Part shown: piece by piece, positions 13,685 through 24,879 of the stretch
Position numbering within the stretch: position 1 is the stretch's first letter
Layout: every line of letters starts with the position of its first letter
Source of the DNA: Methyloceanibacter sp.
GTDB lineage: Bacteria; Pseudomonadota; Alphaproteobacteria; Rhizobiales; Methyloligellaceae
Reading direction: 5' to 3'
Assembly (NCBI GenBank): GCA_025449615.1
Contig: JANWJA010000100.1
Coordinates: 1 to 34,201, forward strand
Length of the DNA stretch: 34,201 bases
Notes under the pieces: generated by a model
What the model saw: only the letters and a program-made list of their open reading frames with translations
Databases searched by the model: none
What the model was told of the DNA's origin: nothing
Position numbers and translations under genes: made by a program

Positions 13685-14245
13685 GAGATGGCCCGGGACC
13701 ACGGTAATCGGCACGGGGAAGGTTCCGGCGTGCCTGCCGCCGGCGAGCGTCGAGACGAGCGGGCCTGGGCCTGACGGATCTTTCGAGGCGCCGAGCACGA
13801 GCACGCCGATATCCTCGTCCTCCTCGATGGTCTTGGTGATCTCTTCGGCCTTGATGCCCTCGCGGACAATTTCCTCGGGCACGATGTCTTCCAGACCCAT
13901 GGACCTGAGTTTGAGGCCAAATAGGCGGAACACGGCCTTGGCTTTGTTGAGGCCCTCCTCGCGCGCGACCTCCTCGACGCCGAGCCAATGCTGAAACTCG
14001 ATGCCGGGCTCGACGACATAAAGCAGCGCGAGCTGGCCTTTGGTGCGCTTGGCGCGGCTGGCGGCAAAGGCTAACGCGCTTTCACATTCCGGCGTTTCGT
14101 CGACGACGACGAGGAATTTGCGTTTGTGGCCCTCGGCGAAGAGCTGACGCCTTCGCTTCCGCTGCGTCGTTTCGGCGGCGAGCTTCTTAGCTTTTGCTTT
14201 TGCGACAGACTGCTTGGTCTTGGTGGCCATGTCCCATGCTGCCAT
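13655..14245 (-). CDS. Universal stress protein (UspA family)
   Basis: A protein of 196 aa from ATG 14245, or 191 aa from ATG 14230 (MATKTKQS); neither start has a convincing Shine-Dalgarno. A Lys/Arg/Ala-rich head of about 40 residues precedes the Usp fold, which starts HKRKFLVVVDETPECESALAFAASRA and ends PVPITVVPGHLSIEEILELA. The ATP-loop region reads VLGASKDPSGPGPLVSTL, which departs from the classic G-x2-G-x9-G-S/T pattern, so nucleotide binding is doubtful. Its role in stress tolerance is known only broadly. In related genomes it lies between trpS and nfu. Here a methyltransferase gene separates it from trpS, and about 5 kb of accessory DNA from nfu. Its 3' end is the repeat flanking the glycan cassette. 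Confidence 0.9.
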   Translation of the reverse strand: MAAWDMATKTKQSVAKAKAKKLAAETTQRKRRRQLFAEGHKRKFLVVVDETPECESALAFAASRAKRTKGQLALLYVVEPGIEFQHWLGVEEVAREEGLNKAKAVFRLFGLKLRSMGLEDIVPEEIVREGIKAEEITKTIEEDEDIGVLVLGASKDPSGPGPLVSTLAGGRHAGTFPVPITVVPGHLSIEEILELA

Positions 14246-14278
14246 CGTTGCGGCGCGGCAACAACTGGGTTCCAGCGC

Positions 14279-15136
14279 CTAGCTCGGCGTCAAAAGCACA
14301 TAAGCCGCGTAGCGCCTCATCTGTTCCCGGCGCTGCTTCGACATAAAGGGAATGGTCAGGAGGAAGCGGATTTTCGTCCATAAGGACGCCGGAAATGGCC
14401 GCTTGAGCCGTTCGGCCTCTTCTGAAATGTAACGAACTTGTTCGGGGCGCCAACCGCGCTTGGTGAAGAAGCCAAACCAGTCAGACGGAGTGAATTTGAA
14501 GGGCGCGTTGCGCATGAAGCTCGTGCGCATCTTCTCGCCGAAGCGAAGCGCCTCCGGGGAAAAATAATCGACGATCCAGTAGCGGCAATTCTTCAGCGCA
14601 CGCAGATCGTCGGCGAGTTCGGCGACATCGCTCTCCGTCAGATAGGGGATGACGCCTTCGGTAAGAACCAGGATCTTGTTCGCGTTGGCGCTTGTGTTGG
14701 CGAGAAATTTCTGTCGTGCCGCATGGGTGAGATCGAGGCTGACGCGCTCGAGTTTGCAGCGAGGCTTGTCATCGGCGAGACGCGTCGCTTTCAGCGCGAT
14801 CACATTCGGATAGTCGACCTCAATCCAGCGGAGCGTGTTTGGCAGATCCAGCCGATAGGGCCGCGTATCGAGACCGGCACCGAGATTGAGAACGGTGTCG
14901 ACGCCACCAGCCACGGCTTCGCGGATGTAGTCGTCGATGATAATTGTGCGGATGATCACCGACCACGCACCGGCGAAGCTCTTCGGCACGGTCTTGAGGA
15001 TGTTCGCGCCGTGGTCGCCGGCGAGCTTAGCCGCGAGCGGATCGCGGAATAGCGCATCGGGGCGATCGGTTTCCTCTGCGCGGAAGCCCGCGACCATGAA
15101 GGCGGTGTCGGAGACGTGTTGGATGAGCTGAGACAT
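14279..15136 (-). CDS. Class I SAM-dependent methyltransferase (LCM/PPM-type family)
   Basis: A 285-residue cytoplasmic methyltransferase. Start ATG 15136 gives MSQLIQHVSDTAFMVAGFRAEET, the conserved N-terminus; the frame is open further upstream, to 15307, but that part looks like non-coding translation. The SAM-binding motif NLGAGLDTRPYRL (about residues 84-96), the acidic IEVDYP (105-110) and ILVLTEGVIPYL are typical of the leucine carboxyl methyltransferase-like family found in many bacteria (TIGR00027-like). The natural substrate of these small bacterial members is generally unknown. It sits between trpS (58-bp gap) and usp (33-bp gap) on the same strand. Confidence 0.85.
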   Translation of the reverse strand: MSQLIQHVSDTAFMVAGFRAEETDRPDALFRDPLAAKLAGDHGANILKTVPKSFAGAWSVIIRTIIIDDYIREAVAGGVDTVLNLGAGLDTRPYRLDLPNTLRWIEVDYPNVIALKATRLADDKPRCKLERVSLDLTHAARQKFLANTSANANKILVLTEGVIPYLTESDVAELADDLRALKNCRYWIVDYFSPEALRFGEKMRTSFMRNAPFKFTPSDWFGFFTKRGWRPEQVRYISEEAERLKRPFPASLWTKIRFLLTIPFMSKQRREQMRRYAAYVLLTPS

Positions 15137-15194
15137 GGGGCTGCCTATAGCACGCGCATCAAGGTTTGATGCCTGTCCTCTGGTCGCAGCCCGG

Positions 15195-16229
15195 CTAGCG
15201 GATAAAACCGACGATCTCCTTGGTCTTGGCCAGGATCGGGTCGGCGATTTCATGAGCGCGGGTCGCGCCGTCCTCGAGGATGCGGTCGATGTGCTGCGGA
15301 TCGGCAAGGAGCTTGCGCATCTCGGTGCCGATCGGGGTCAGCTTGTCGGTGGCAAGATCGGCAAGCGCATCCTTGAACTTGGAAAATTGCGCGCCGCCGA
15401 ACTCGCGCAGGACTTGCTCCTTGGTGGTCTCGGCGAGCGCGGCGTAGATGCCGATAAGATTGTCGGCTTCGGGTCTTGTCTCCAATCCTTTCAGCTCCGA
15501 CGGCAGAGACTCGGGATCGGTGCGCGCCTTTTTGATCTTCTTGGCAATGGAATCGCCGTCGTCGGTGAGGTTAATGCGGGTCATGTCGCTCTCGTCCGAC
15601 TTCGACATTTTCCTGGTGCCGTCGCGCAAGCTCATCACTCGCGTGGCGGGACCGGTGATGAGCGGCTCGGGCAGCGGGAAGAAGCCGTCCTCGTAGCCCG
15701 CGCGCGCAATGGTTTTCGCGAAGTCGTTGTTGAATTTTTGCGCGATGTCGCGGGCAAGCTCGAGATGCTGCTTCTGATCCTCGCCGACCGGAACGTGAGT
15801 GGCGTGGTAGAGCAGAATGTCGGCGGCCATGAGATTTGGATAGACGTAAAGACCTGCGGAGGCGTTCTCACGATCCTTGCCCGCCTTCTCCTTGAACTGC
15901 GTCATACGGTTCAACCAGCCGAGCCGCGCCACGCAATTGAAGATCCAGGCAAGCTCGGCGTGGCCGGAGACCTGGCTCTGATTGAAGACGATGTGGCGCT
16001 TCGGATCGATGCCTGAGGCGATAAAGGCAGCCGTGACCTCGCGGGTATTTTTGGTCAGCTCGTCAGGGTCCTGAAACACGGTGATGGCGTGCAGATCGAC
16101 GACGCAATAAAGGCAATCGTGCTCGGCCTGCAGCGCCACGAATTTGGTGATGGCGCCGAGATAGTTGCCGAGATGCAAATTGCCGGTGGGCTGGACGCCG
16201 GAAAAGACGCGGGTTTTCTTCTGTCCCAT
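15195..16229 (-). CDS. trpS: Tryptophanyl-tRNA synthetase
   Basis: Charges tRNA-Trp with tryptophan. I start at ATG 16229 ([22 protein letters not shown]), which has AAGG upstream and gives 344 aa. A longer reading to 16265 adds 12 residues that look unlike the family. The class I signatures are present: HLGN in place of HIGH at residues 19-22 and KMSKS at 207-211. The substrate-pocket block NRMTQFKEK and [26 protein letters not shown] are as in bacterial TrpRS. It lies 40 bp downstream of murJ on the same strand, in the order mutS-glnD-murJ-trpS that is usual in the Bradyrhizobium group. Confidence 0.97.
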   Translation of the reverse strand: MGQKKTRVFSGVQPTGNLHLGNYLGAITKFVALQAEHDCLYCVVDLHAITVFQDPDELTKNTREVTAAFIASGIDPKRHIVFNQSQVSGHAELAWIFNCVARLGWLNRMTQFKEKAGKDRENASAGLYVYPNLMAADILLYHATHVPVGEDQKQHLELARDIAQKFNNDFAKTIARAGYEDGFFPLPEPLITGPATRVMSLRDGTRKMSKSDESDMTRINLTDDGDSIAKKIKKARTDPESLPSELKGLETRPEADNLIGIYAALAETTKEQVLREFGGAQFSKFKDALADLATDKLTPIGTEMRKLLADPQHIDRILEDGATRAHEIADPILAKTKEIVGFIR

Positions 16230-16269
16230 GCCGGGCCTTATGGCGTGGCGCTCACGCCGAAGCAAGTCT

Positions 16270-17829
16270 TCAGAATTCCCTGACCGACTTCAGCACCGAT
16301 TTCAGCTTGAACGCGCCAAGGAACTCGGCCGCCACGCCATAGGTCAGGAGCCCGATGGCGACGAGCGCGGCAAGAGCGAGACCTTGCAGGACGAGCCCGT
16401 TGCTCGGGGCGAACCAAGGTTCGAGCAGAAACATGATGCCCCAGACGGCCACCCCCATGATCGCACTCGCCGCGATAATGGCAGGGAAACGCCTCTGGAA
16501 GGTGGCATCGAAGCTGAATGACGCCTTCCATTTCAGCCAAAGGATCAATAGCCCCGCGTTGAGCCATCCCGAAAAAGACGCGGCAAGCGGAATGCCGGCC
16601 GGCCCAAGGCGGAGGAACAGAACGAAACTCAGCACGATATTCACCGCCATGCCGGCGACGGCAAACAGCATCGGCGTCGTGGTGTTCTCGCGGGCGAAAT
16701 AGCTCGGATGGAAAACCTTGATCAGCACGTAAGCGGGAAGGCCGATGGCGTAGGCCGACAGCAACTCGGCGGTCGCCGCCGCATCGTTGGAATCAAATGC
16801 GCCATGCTCGAATAGCACGCGCACGATCGGCCCAGAGGCGATCAGGAGAGCGACCGTCGCCGGCAGAGTGAGAAACAGCGAAAATTCCAACGAGCGGTTC
16901 TCGCTGGTAATGGCGGCGGCGTGATCGCCGGCGCGGAGCTTGTGGCTGAGCTCAGGCAACAGCACCACGCCGACGGCGACGCCAATGACACCGAGCGGCA
17001 GTTGATAGATGCGGTCGGCGAAATAAAGCCAGGACACCACGCGATCTTGCAGCGAGGCGATGACGGTGCCAATGACCACGGTGAGCGGCGTGACCGAGCC
17101 GGCGATGAAGCCGGGTGCGGCCAGCGCGATCAATTTCCGCATCTCCGGAGTTAAAGTGGGCCGGCGCCAGGAGAGGTGCATGGTGGTCTTGGCCGCCGCG
17201 AAGGCGACGATGATGACCTGCAGGAAGCCCGCAAGGGCAATGCCCCAAGCGAGCGCGATGCCGGCCTTAGCCTGACCGCCGAACCCGAACACGTAGAGCA
17301 GAACCAGGACGCCGATCAGGACGATGTTGAGCAGTGTGGGCGCGAGCGCGGCGATGGCGAAACGGCCGAGCGCATTCAACACGCCGGTATAGAGCGCGAC
17401 CAGCGACATACAGAGCAGATAAGGGAGAGCGATGCGGGCGAGCAGAACCGCGAGCTCGAATTTCTCAGGGTCCTCGGCGAAACCTGGTGCCAGACCCAGC
17501 ATCAGCCAGGGCATGGTGAATTCGCCGAACAGGGTGAAGATCACAAGTGCGACGGTAAGGCCGGTCAGCGCTTGCTCGGCGAAGGACTGCGCGGCGCGCG
17601 CGCCGTCGCCATGATAGCACTTGGCGAAGAGCGGGATGAAGGCACTGTCGAAGGCACCTTCCGCGAATAGGCGGCGGAACATGTTGGGCACGCGGAAGGC
17701 GACGAAGAAGGCGTCGGCCACGGCGCCGGTGCCGAGCACGGCTGCGATCAGCACGTCGCGGAAGAAACCGAGCACGCGGCTGATGATGGTCATGCCGCCG
17801 ACCGTAGCGAAGCCGCGATAGAGGGTCAT
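16270..17829 (-). CDS. murJ: Lipid II flippase MurJ
   Basis: An inner-membrane MOP-superfamily transporter that flips lipid II for peptidoglycan synthesis. The start ATG 17829 gives [27 protein letters not shown], the conserved MurJ beginning, and 519 aa with about 14 hydrophobic helices. A longer frame upstream adds 22 unlike residues. [32 protein letters not shown], with its central-cavity arginines, and the family-typical [24 protein letters not shown] are intact. It starts 28 bp after the glnD stop and is followed by trpS, so the genes are probably co-transcribed. Confidence 0.96.
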   Translation of the reverse strand: MTLYRGFATVGGMTIISRVLGFFRDVLIAAVLGTGAVADAFFVAFRVPNMFRRLFAEGAFDSAFIPLFAKCYHGDGARAAQSFAEQALTGLTVALVIFTLFGEFTMPWLMLGLAPGFAEDPEKFELAVLLARIALPYLLCMSLVALYTGVLNALGRFAIAALAPTLLNIVLIGVLVLLYVFGFGGQAKAGIALAWGIALAGFLQVIIVAFAAAKTTMHLSWRRPTLTPEMRKLIALAAPGFIAGSVTPLTVVIGTVIASLQDRVVSWLYFADRIYQLPLGVIGVAVGVVLLPELSHKLRAGDHAAAITSENRSLEFSLFLTLPATVALLIASGPIVRVLFEHGAFDSNDAAATAELLSAYAIGLPAYVLIKVFHPSYFARENTTTPMLFAVAGMAVNIVLSFVLFLRLGPAGIPLAASFSGWLNAGLLILWLKWKASFSFDATFQRRFPAIIAASAIMGVAVWGIMFLLEPWFAPSNGLVLQGLALAALVAIGLLTYGVAAEFLGAFKLKSVLKSVREF

Positions 17830-17857
17830 GGGCGCGGCTCGGACGGCGTGACTGAGA

Positions 17858-20632
17858 TCATGCCGAGGCGAGCGCCAAAGCTTCGGGCTTGGCAACGAGC
17901 GCCTTGGTCAGGCGATCGCGGATCATGCTCTCGCGGGATGAACTGGTGATCTTCTTGCCGGTCAAGTCGGTGACATAGAACACGTCGACAGCCTTCTCAC
18001 CGAAAGTGGCAATGTGCGCCGACGCGATGTCGAGATTGAGGTCGGAGATCGTGCGGGTGACGTCATAGAGCAGACCAGGCCGGTCGAGCCCGTTGATCTC
18101 GATCACCGTAAGCGCATCGGAGAGCGTGTTGTCGATCACGACTTGCGGCTCGACGGTGAAGGCGGAAAGCCTGGCCTTCGGCTTCTTCTTGGTGGCGACC
18201 ACTTCGGCGAGCCGCACCTCACCCTTCAGCAATTTCTCGATCGATGAAGCGATCCGCGCAGCGCGGCGCTCCTCATCTTCGGCGTGATCGAATTCACGCT
18301 CGAGATGAATGGTATCGAGTGCCATGCCGTCGCGCGTGGTCGAGATCTGCGCATCGACAATATTAGCTCCCGCGCCGGTGCATGCGCCGGCCACCATGGC
18401 GAGCAGGCGCGGATGGTTGGGCGCAAATAGGGTGATTTCGGTCACGGCGCGAAAGGCATCGGTGGAGAAATGGGTGACCAGGCTCTTGAGCTCCTCCTCC
18501 GCGGTACGGACGAGCTTGGCCTGTTCGACGATGGTATCGAGGTCGGAGCGAAGCCAATAAGACGGGTAGTGGCGGTTGATGAAACGCTCAAGCGCCGGTT
18601 GCGGCCAATCGGCGAGGCGCTTGCGCAGCTCATCCTGGGCGGTCGCCATGCGTTCGGTTCGGCTCAATCCGGTATGACCACCGCCGAGCATGGGTTCGGT
18701 CTCGAAATAGAGTGTGCGCAGCAACTGACCCTTCCAGCCGGTCCAGACGTCCGGGCCAACCGCGCGCAAATCCACCACGGTCAGCAGCATCAGCAACTTC
18801 AGCCGCTCCCGGCTCTGCACCAACGCGGCAAAGTCGCGAATGGTCTTTGGATCGTTCAGATCGCGGCTTTGGGCGAATTGGCTCATCTGCAGATGGTGCT
18901 CGACCAGCCAGGCGGCGGTTTCAGTTTCGGCTGGCGTCAAACCTAGACGGGGACCGACCTCGCGCGCGATCCTTGCGCCGGCAATCGAATGATCCTCGTC
19001 GCGGCCCTTGGCGATATCGTGGAGGAGCACGGCGACATAAAGCGCGCGGCGATTGTCGATGGTGCGGATGATCTCGGTGGAGACCGGATGCTCGATGGCG
19101 TAGCGGCCGTGCTCGACGTCGGAGAGAAAACCAATGGCGCGGATCAGATGCTCGTCCACGGTGAAGTGGTGATACATATTGAACTGCATCATCGAGACGA
19201 CGCGGCCGAAATCCGGAATGAAGCGGCCGAGCACGCCCGCTTCGTTCATCTGACGGAGCGCTGCTTCAGGATTGCGCGATTCGGTGAGCAGCCGCATAAA
19301 TAATTTGTTGGCGGTCGGATCGGCGCGAAGCTTATCATCGATCAGGCGAAAATTGGCGCGGACCAAGCGCAACACTTCGGGGCTGAACAGAGCCTGATGC
19401 TCATCGGCGACCGCGAACAGCTTGATGAAGTTCACCGGATCTTTGCTGAAGATGTCCTTGTCGGCGGCATTGATGCGGCCATTGTCGATGCGGAAGTCGG
19501 TGGTGCGCCGAAGCTTAGCGCGGCGCTTCCAGCTTGAGGGCAGCCAGGTGTCAAGACGCGGCAGGGCCTTCAACTGCTTCATCTCAAGACCGGAACAAAC
19601 GATGCGGGTGAGATCGCCGACTTCCTTGGCGACAAGGAAATAATGCTTCATGAAGCGCTCGACCGCGCGCAAGCCGCCGTGGCTGCGATAGCCCAAGCGT
19701 TCGGCCATGGTCTGTTGCACATCGAAGGTCAGACGCTCCTCGGGCCGGTCGGTCAAGAAGTGCAAGTGACAGCGCACCGTCCAGAGGAAGCTCTCGCAAC
19801 GGCGGAAGGTCTCGTATTCGCGGCGCGAGAACACGCCAGCTTCGATGAACTCGGCTTCTGCCTTGTCGGGATAGAGATGCTTGGCGAGCCAATGCAGCGT
19901 ATGCAGATCGCGGAGCGCGCCCTTGCCGTCCTTGACGTTCGGCTCGACCTGATAGCGCGAGGCCCGCACATGGCGCGCGTTTCGCTCGGTGAGCTTCGCT
20001 TCGATGAAGGCGCGGGCATGGCCCTCGAGCACGTCTTTGCGGAAGCGGCGCTCAAACTCGGCGAATAGCTGCTCGTCGCCCAAGATCAGCCGCGCGTCGA
20101 GCAGCGCGGTGCGGATCGTCATGTCGGACAACGACAGGCGCACACATTGATCGATGGTGCGCGTGGCATGCCCGACCTTGAAGCCGAGATCCCAGAGAAT
20201 ATAGAGCATGTACTCGGCGACGCTCTCGCCCCAGGCGGTCTGCTTGTAAGGCAGCAGGAAGAGGAGATCGATGTCGGATTCCGGCGCCAGTAGCCCGCGG
20301 CCATAGCCGCCTTGGGCGACGATCGCCATGCGTTCGGCGGCCGAAGGGTTCTCGGCGAGATAGACGTGGTTGGTGGTGAACTCGTAAGCGAGCTTGATCA
20401 GGGCATCCTGAAAGGCGCACAGCCCTTCGGCGGAAGCTCGGCCATTGCCGTCCCGCTCGAGTTGATGCTGGGCTTCCAGCCTGGCATTCTCGATGAGGCC
20501 CCGGAGGCGGGCGACCAGGGCTTTCCGCAGCGCCGCTTCCTGGCCGGCATATTTCCGCGCAAGCTCATCGGTCTCCCGGCGCAAAGCGGCGAGGTCGAAA
20601 TAAGGGGGCTTGGTGACTACCGATTGGTCCAT
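17858..20632 (-). CDS. glnD: Bifunctional PII uridylyltransferase/uridylyl-removing enzyme GlnD
   Basis: A sensor of glutamine that adds UMP to PII proteins when nitrogen is short and removes it when nitrogen is plentiful. The product is 924 aa, the usual rhizobial length. The nucleotidyltransferase domain has QGGYGRGLLAPESDIDLLF (GGYGRG 108-113, Asp120, Asp122). The HD hydrolase domain has LLHDIAKGRDEDHS near residues 530-545. Two ACT domains end the protein, starting about residues 733 (LFAPNHPRLLAMVAGACTG) and 841 (INGLDRPGLLYDVTRTISD). All four domains look intact. It lies 37 bp after mutS and 28 bp before murJ. Confidence 0.97.
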   Translation of the reverse strand: MDQSVVTKPPYFDLAALRRETDELARKYAGQEAALRKALVARLRGLIENARLEAQHQLERDGNGRASAEGLCAFQDALIKLAYEFTTNHVYLAENPSAAERMAIVAQGGYGRGLLAPESDIDLLFLLPYKQTAWGESVAEYMLYILWDLGFKVGHATRTIDQCVRLSLSDMTIRTALLDARLILGDEQLFAEFERRFRKDVLEGHARAFIEAKLTERNARHVRASRYQVEPNVKDGKGALRDLHTLHWLAKHLYPDKAEAEFIEAGVFSRREYETFRRCESFLWTVRCHLHFLTDRPEERLTFDVQQTMAERLGYRSHGGLRAVERFMKHYFLVAKEVGDLTRIVCSGLEMKQLKALPRLDTWLPSSWKRRAKLRRTTDFRIDNGRINAADKDIFSKDPVNFIKLFAVADEHQALFSPEVLRLVRANFRLIDDKLRADPTANKLFMRLLTESRNPEAALRQMNEAGVLGRFIPDFGRVVSMMQFNMYHHFTVDEHLIRAIGFLSDVEHGRYAIEHPVSTEIIRTIDNRRALYVAVLLHDIAKGRDEDHSIAGARIAREVGPRLGLTPAETETAAWLVEHHLQMSQFAQSRDLNDPKTIRDFAALVQSRERLKLLMLLTVVDLRAVGPDVWTGWKGQLLRTLYFETEPMLGGGHTGLSRTERMATAQDELRKRLADWPQPALERFINRHYPSYWLRSDLDTIVEQAKLVRTAEEELKSLVTHFSTDAFRAVTEITLFAPNHPRLLAMVAGACTGAGANIVDAQISTTRDGMALDTIHLEREFDHAEDEERRAARIASSIEKLLKGEVRLAEVVATKKKPKARLSAFTVEPQVVIDNTLSDALTVIEINGLDRPGLLYDVTRTISDLNLDIASAHIATFGEKAVDVFYVTDLTGKKITSSSRESMIRDRLTKALVAKPEALALASA

Positions 20633-20669
20633 GGCTGCTTCTTACATGCGACTTTAGCACGGGATGCGT

Positions 20670-23423
20670 TTAAGCCCCGTCATCGCCCTCTAGCAACTCT
20701 TTCAGGCGGTAAAGGGCCTCCAGAGCCTGTTTGGGGGTCATGGCGTCGGGCCTGAGCTCCGCAACTGCCGCTTCGAGTAAAGAGGCCTCGGAGAGGCCTT
20801 GATCGGTGGCCTTTCGGGCAGCATTGAAGAGCGGCAGATCGTCGGCTAGATCGGCCGGTTTCGGCCTTGCGTGCGACTTTTCCAGGGCCTGCAGGACCTC
20901 GCCGGCGCGGTCGAGGACGGGCGCCGGAAGCCCTGCCAGCTTCGCCACATGAATGCCGTAAGAGCGGTCAGCGGCACCATGCACCACCCGATAGAGGAAT
21001 ACGATCTCGTCATGCCATTCCTTGACCTCAACGGTCGCATTGGCGGCATGGGGCAGCTTATCGGCGAGCGCTGTCAGCTCGTGATAATGGGTGGCGAACA
21101 GCACACGGGAGCGGTTCACCTCGTGAAGATATTCAAGTGCTGCCCAGGCGATGGAGAGGCCGTCGAAGGTGGCAGTGCCCCGGCCAATCTCATCCAGCAC
21201 GACGAAGGAGCGGGGCGTCGCCTGATTTAAGATCGCGGCGGTCTCGACCATCTCGACCATGAAGGTGGAGCGGCCGCGGGCAAGATCGTCGGCGGCGCCG
21301 ACGCGGCTGAAGAGCCGGTCGACGACGCCGATCGTGGCCGCAGACGCGGGGACGAATGAGCCGATCTGAGCCAGCACGACGATGAGCGCATTCTGACGAA
21401 GGAAGGTCGATTTGCCGGCCATGTTCGGTCCGGTGACGACGAGGATGCGCGTGCCGTCGGTCTCGGTCTCGGCCCCGAGCCGGCAATCATTGCCGACGAA
21501 GCTTCCGGCTTGGTTCCGGGCGAGCATTTGCTCGACCATGGGATGGCGGCCATTCTCGACGGCGAAGACGCTACCTTGATCGATATTCGGACGACAATAA
21601 TTCTGCTCGATCGCCAACTCGGCGAGGCCGGCATGATGGTCGAGCGCGGCAAGTGCGGCACTCGCGGCGGCGAGTGCGTTTTTCTCGGCGAGAGCCGCGT
21701 CGGCAAGATTCGAGAAAATCTCAAGCTCGAGCGCGAGCGCGCGATCCGCGGCGGTGATGATGCGCGCCTCGATCTCGGCAAGTTCCGGCGTTGAGAAGCG
21801 CATGACATTGGCGAGCGTCTGGCGGTGGATGAAAAGCTCGTTGTGTGGCGGCTTGCTCAAGCTGCCCGCATGGTTAGCGCCGATCTCGACGAAATAGCCG
21901 AGCACGTTGTTGTGCCTGACCTTCAAGGCTTTGACGCCGGTCGCGTCGGCGTAGCGGCTTTGCAAGCTGGCGATGAGCTGCCGGCTGCCGTCGCGGAGGT
22001 TTCGCTGCTCGTCGAGATTGGGGCTGAACTTTTCTCGGATGAAGCCGCCGTCGCGCTTATTGATGGGTAGGTCGTCGGCAAGGGCGGCGACGAGGCTCGC
22101 CATTGACTCGCGAGGCGCGGATTCAAGTTTCTGAGCGATCTGTTCCAGTTCTTGCGGGAGACCGAGCGCGCCACCATTCTTGGCGAGTTCGGCACCAAGG
22201 ATGCACGCAGCGTCAATCCCGTCGCGCACCGCGCCGAGATCGCGGGGACCGCCACGGCCCAACGCGAGCCGGCCGAGAGAGCGGGCCAAATCCGGGGCCG
22301 CGCGTAAATCCTCGCGCAGTTTCCGGCGGAGAAGCGAGCGCTCGGCGAGATAGGCCACGGCATCGAGCCTGGCATTGAGCGCCGGTTCGTCGGTCACCGG
22401 ACTTGCCAGCCTCGCGGCAAGCTCTCGCGCGCCGGAGGCCGACACGGTGCGATCAATGGCGGCGAGCAGGCTCCCAGCGCGGGCGCCTTGGTTGGAGCGC
22501 GTGAGCTCCAGATTGGCTCTAGTCGCCGCATCGATGAGGAGCAAACGGCCGGCGCTTTCTTTGCGCGGCGGTCGCAGCAAGGGCGCTCGACCCACTTGCG
22601 TCAGCTCGACATAACTCAACAGGCCGCCCATGCTCGCAAGCTCGGCACGGGAAAAGTCGCCGAAGGCATCGAGGGCCTGAACGCCGAGGCGCGACTTGAG
22701 GAGCCGTTCGCCGCGTGCGGAATCGAACTGGCCGCGCGGAATTTGAGTCAGCGCGGCGCCGGCCTCCTCGATCAGACGGCGCATGCCCGGATCGGAGGCC
22801 AAATCATCGCCGAGAAGAATTTCACCGGAACGGAGACGCGCCAGCTCGCCTGATAAGTCTTTTGTCGGAATGGAGGCGACGAGGAGCTCGCCGGTCGAAA
22901 TATCGACCGAGGCGAGCGCGAAAGTTCGGTCGCCATTGCCGCATGGCGCAGCGAACAACGCGGTGAGGAAATTATTGGCGCGCGCATCGAGCAGGCTCTC
23001 TTCGGTAAGTGTGCCCGGCGTCACCAGCCTCACCACGTCCCGTCGCACCACGGCTTTGGCGCCGCGTTTCTTCGCCTCGGCCGGGTCTTCGGTCTGTTCG
23101 CAAACAGCGACCCGGTGGCCACGCCCGATCAGACGTTGGAGATAACCATCGGCCGCGTGCACCGGCACGCCGCACATCGGGATATCTTGGCCAAGATGCT
23201 TGCCACGCTTGGTCAGCGCGATGCCGAGGGTGCGCGAGGCAATTTCCGCGTCCTCGAAGAACAGCTCGTAGAAATCGCCCATGCGGTAGAACAGCAGGCT
23301 GTCGGCGTTTGCCGCCTTGATCTCCAAATATTGGGCGATCATTGGGGTGGCGAGCGCCGGTTCGTCGCGCCTCGCCTCTCCGGCGGTTTCGTTGCCGCTT
23401 GCCTTGGTGCCCATCTCGGCCAT
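20670..23423 (-). CDS. mutS: DNA mismatch repair protein MutS
   Basis: Recognises mismatches and starts repair. With ATG 23423 ([12 protein letters not shown]) it has 917 aa; ATG 23414 is also possible, and a TTG at 23465 would add 14 residues not typical of the family. The mismatch-binding [15 protein letters not shown] (Phe-x-Glu motif), connector and lever regions are full-length. The ATPase has Walker [15 protein letters not shown] and Walker [16 protein letters not shown], with the ABC-type signature between them. It is the first gene of the mutS-glnD-murJ-trpS run and is divergent from rph, with 129 bp between. Confidence 0.96.
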   Translation of the reverse strand: MAEMGTKASGNETAGEARRDEPALATPMIAQYLEIKAANADSLLFYRMGDFYELFFEDAEIASRTLGIALTKRGKHLGQDIPMCGVPVHAADGYLQRLIGRGHRVAVCEQTEDPAEAKKRGAKAVVRRDVVRLVTPGTLTEESLLDARANNFLTALFAAPCGNGDRTFALASVDISTGELLVASIPTKDLSGELARLRSGEILLGDDLASDPGMRRLIEEAGAALTQIPRGQFDSARGERLLKSRLGVQALDAFGDFSRAELASMGGLLSYVELTQVGRAPLLRPPRKESAGRLLLIDAATRANLELTRSNQGARAGSLLAAIDRTVSASGARELAARLASPVTDEPALNARLDAVAYLAERSLLRRKLREDLRAAPDLARSLGRLALGRGGPRDLGAVRDGIDAACILGAELAKNGGALGLPQELEQIAQKLESAPRESMASLVAALADDLPINKRDGGFIREKFSPNLDEQRNLRDGSRQLIASLQSRYADATGVKALKVRHNNVLGYFVEIGANHAGSLSKPPHNELFIHRQTLANVMRFSTPELAEIEARIITAADRALALELEIFSNLADAALAEKNALAAASAALAALDHHAGLAELAIEQNYCRPNIDQGSVFAVENGRHPMVEQMLARNQAGSFVGNDCRLGAETETDGTRILVVTGPNMAGKSTFLRQNALIVVLAQIGSFVPASAATIGVVDRLFSRVGAADDLARGRSTFMVEMVETAAILNQATPRSFVVLDEIGRGTATFDGLSIAWAALEYLHEVNRSRVLFATHYHELTALADKLPHAANATVEVKEWHDEIVFLYRVVHGAADRSYGIHVAKLAGLPAPVLDRAGEVLQALEKSHARPKPADLADDLPLFNAARKATDQGLSEASLLEAAVAELRPDAMTPKQALEALYRLKELLEGDDGA

Positions 23424-23552
23424 GAGAGGTCGTAGCTTTTCGGGTTTCGCGGCACAAGGCGCCAAGGCAAATTCACAGTGGGAATTGGCCTTTCCCGTGA
23501 CGCTAGCCTCCTCTAGGGTGCGCTCAAATTTCTTGGAAAGGCGGAGCTCAAA

Positions 23553-24266
23553 ATGCGTCCTTCAAAACGCGCCCCCGACGCATTGCGTCCCATCAGCCTC
23601 GAGCGCGGAGTCTCGCGCCACGCCGAGGGCTCATGCCTCGTGCGCTTCGGCGAGACGCATGTGCTGTGCACCGCGACGGCCGGTGAATCCGTGCCGCCAT
23701 GGCTGAAGGGAAGTGGCAAAGGCTGGGTCACGGCGGAATATGGCATGCTTCCCCGCGCGACAAACGAGCGTATGCGGCGCGAGGCGGCGGTGGGCAAGCA
23801 ATCGGGGCGCACGCAAGAGATCCAACGTTTGATCGGACGTTCGCTCCGCGCCGTCACCGATCTCACCGTGCTCGGTGAGAAGCAGATCGTGGTCGATTGC
23901 GACGTGCTGCAAGCCGACGGCGGCACGCGCACCGCCTCGATCACCGGCGCGTGGATCGCGCTCTACGACGCGATCCAATGGATGAAAGCCCGCAACATGG
24001 TGAAGGGCAACGCGCTCCGCGATCGTGTGGCGGCGGTGTCGTGCGGACTCTATGGGGGCGTGGCGGTCCTCGATCTCGATTATGCGGAAGATTCGGAAGC
24101 GGACGCCGACGCCAATTTCGTGATGACGGGAAAAGGCGGCATCGTCGAGGTGCAAGGCACCGCAGAGACCGAGCCCTTCAGCCAGGAGCAATTCGATCAA
24201 TTGATGTTGCTCGCCCGCCAGGGCATCGCCGAGCTGGTCGCGCTGCAGGCGCTGACGATCGCGTGA
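23553..24266 (+). CDS. rph: Ribonuclease PH
   Basis: A phosphate-dependent 3'-5' exoribonuclease that trims tRNA 3' ends. The product is 237 aa, standard length. It begins [33 protein letters not shown] and contains [36 protein letters not shown] and [19 protein letters not shown], with the phosphate-binding arginines and catalytic Asp. The start has GGAG 6 nt upstream. rdgB starts 1 bp after its stop, so the two form an operon with hemW. Confidence 0.97.
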   Translation: MRPSKRAPDALRPISLERGVSRHAEGSCLVRFGETHVLCTATAGESVPPWLKGSGKGWVTAEYGMLPRATNERMRREAAVGKQSGRTQEIQRLIGRSLRAVTDLTVLGEKQIVVDCDVLQADGGTRTASITGAWIALYDAIQWMKARNMVKGNALRDRVAAVSCGLYGGVAVLDLDYAEDSEADADANFVMTGKGGIVEVQGTAETEPFSQEQFDQLMLLARQGIAELVALQALTIA

Positions 24267-24267
24267 G

Positions 24268-24879
24268 ATGACGCTGACGCTGAAAGCCGGCATGCGGCTC
24301 GTGATCGCGAGCCACAACAAGGGCAAGGTCCGCGAGATCGGCGAACTGCTGGCTCCATTCGGCATCGAGACGATCTCGGCGGGGGAGCTCGGGCTGCCCG
24401 AGCCTGACGAGACGGGAACGAGCTTCATCGAGAATGCGAAGCTCAAGGCGGTCGAGGCGGCAAGCGCCTCCGGCATGGTCGCGCTTGCCGACGATTCAGG
24501 CCTCGAGATCAAAGCGATCAGCGGCGCACCGGGGATTCATTCCGCGCTCTGGGGCGGACCGGAGAGAGATTTCAATCTGGCGATGGCCAAGGTCGAAGAC
24601 GCGATGCGAAAGCGGGGTGCCTCCGACATGACCGCCAATTTCACCTGCGCGCTCGTGCTGGCTGAGCCTGGTGGCGAGTGCCAGTCGTTTGAAGGCAAAG
24701 TGTTTGGCAAGCTCATCTTTCCGCCACGAGGCACGCGCGGTTTCGGCTATGATCCGATCTTCATCGCCGACGGCGAGACGCTGACCTTCGGCGAGATGGA
24801 TCCTGACGAAAAACACGCGATCTCGCATCGCGCCAAGGCTTTCGAGAAATTGATGCTTGCGACCTTTGATGATGACTGA
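24268..24879 (+). CDS. rdgB: dITP/XTP pyrophosphatase RdgB (HAM1 family)
   Basis: Hydrolyses dITP, ITP and XTP to keep deaminated purines out of DNA and RNA. The product is 203 aa. The substrate motif SHNKGK is at residues 15-20, followed by [10 protein letters not shown] with the catalytic Asp pair, [12 protein letters not shown], and [11 protein letters not shown] near the C-terminus, then [11 protein letters not shown] second ATG at 24292 would remove eight residues; the first is kept because it fits tight coupling to rph. The last bases overlap the start of hemW. Confidence 0.96.
   Translation: MTLTLKAGMRLVIASHNKGKVREIGELLAPFGIETISAGELGLPEPDETGTSFIENAKLKAVEAASASGMVALADDSGLEIKAISGAPGIHSALWGGPERDFNLAMAKVEDAMRKRGASDMTANFTCALVLAEPGGECQSFEGKVFGKLIFPPRGTRGFGYDPIFIADGETLTFGEMDPDEKHAISHRAKAFEKLMLATFDDD

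Noticed and set aside
23631..24512. Minus-strand open frame of 293 codons opposite rph and rdgB
   Set aside because: Spans two genes whose plus-strand frames are unambiguous; no recognisable motif in its translation.
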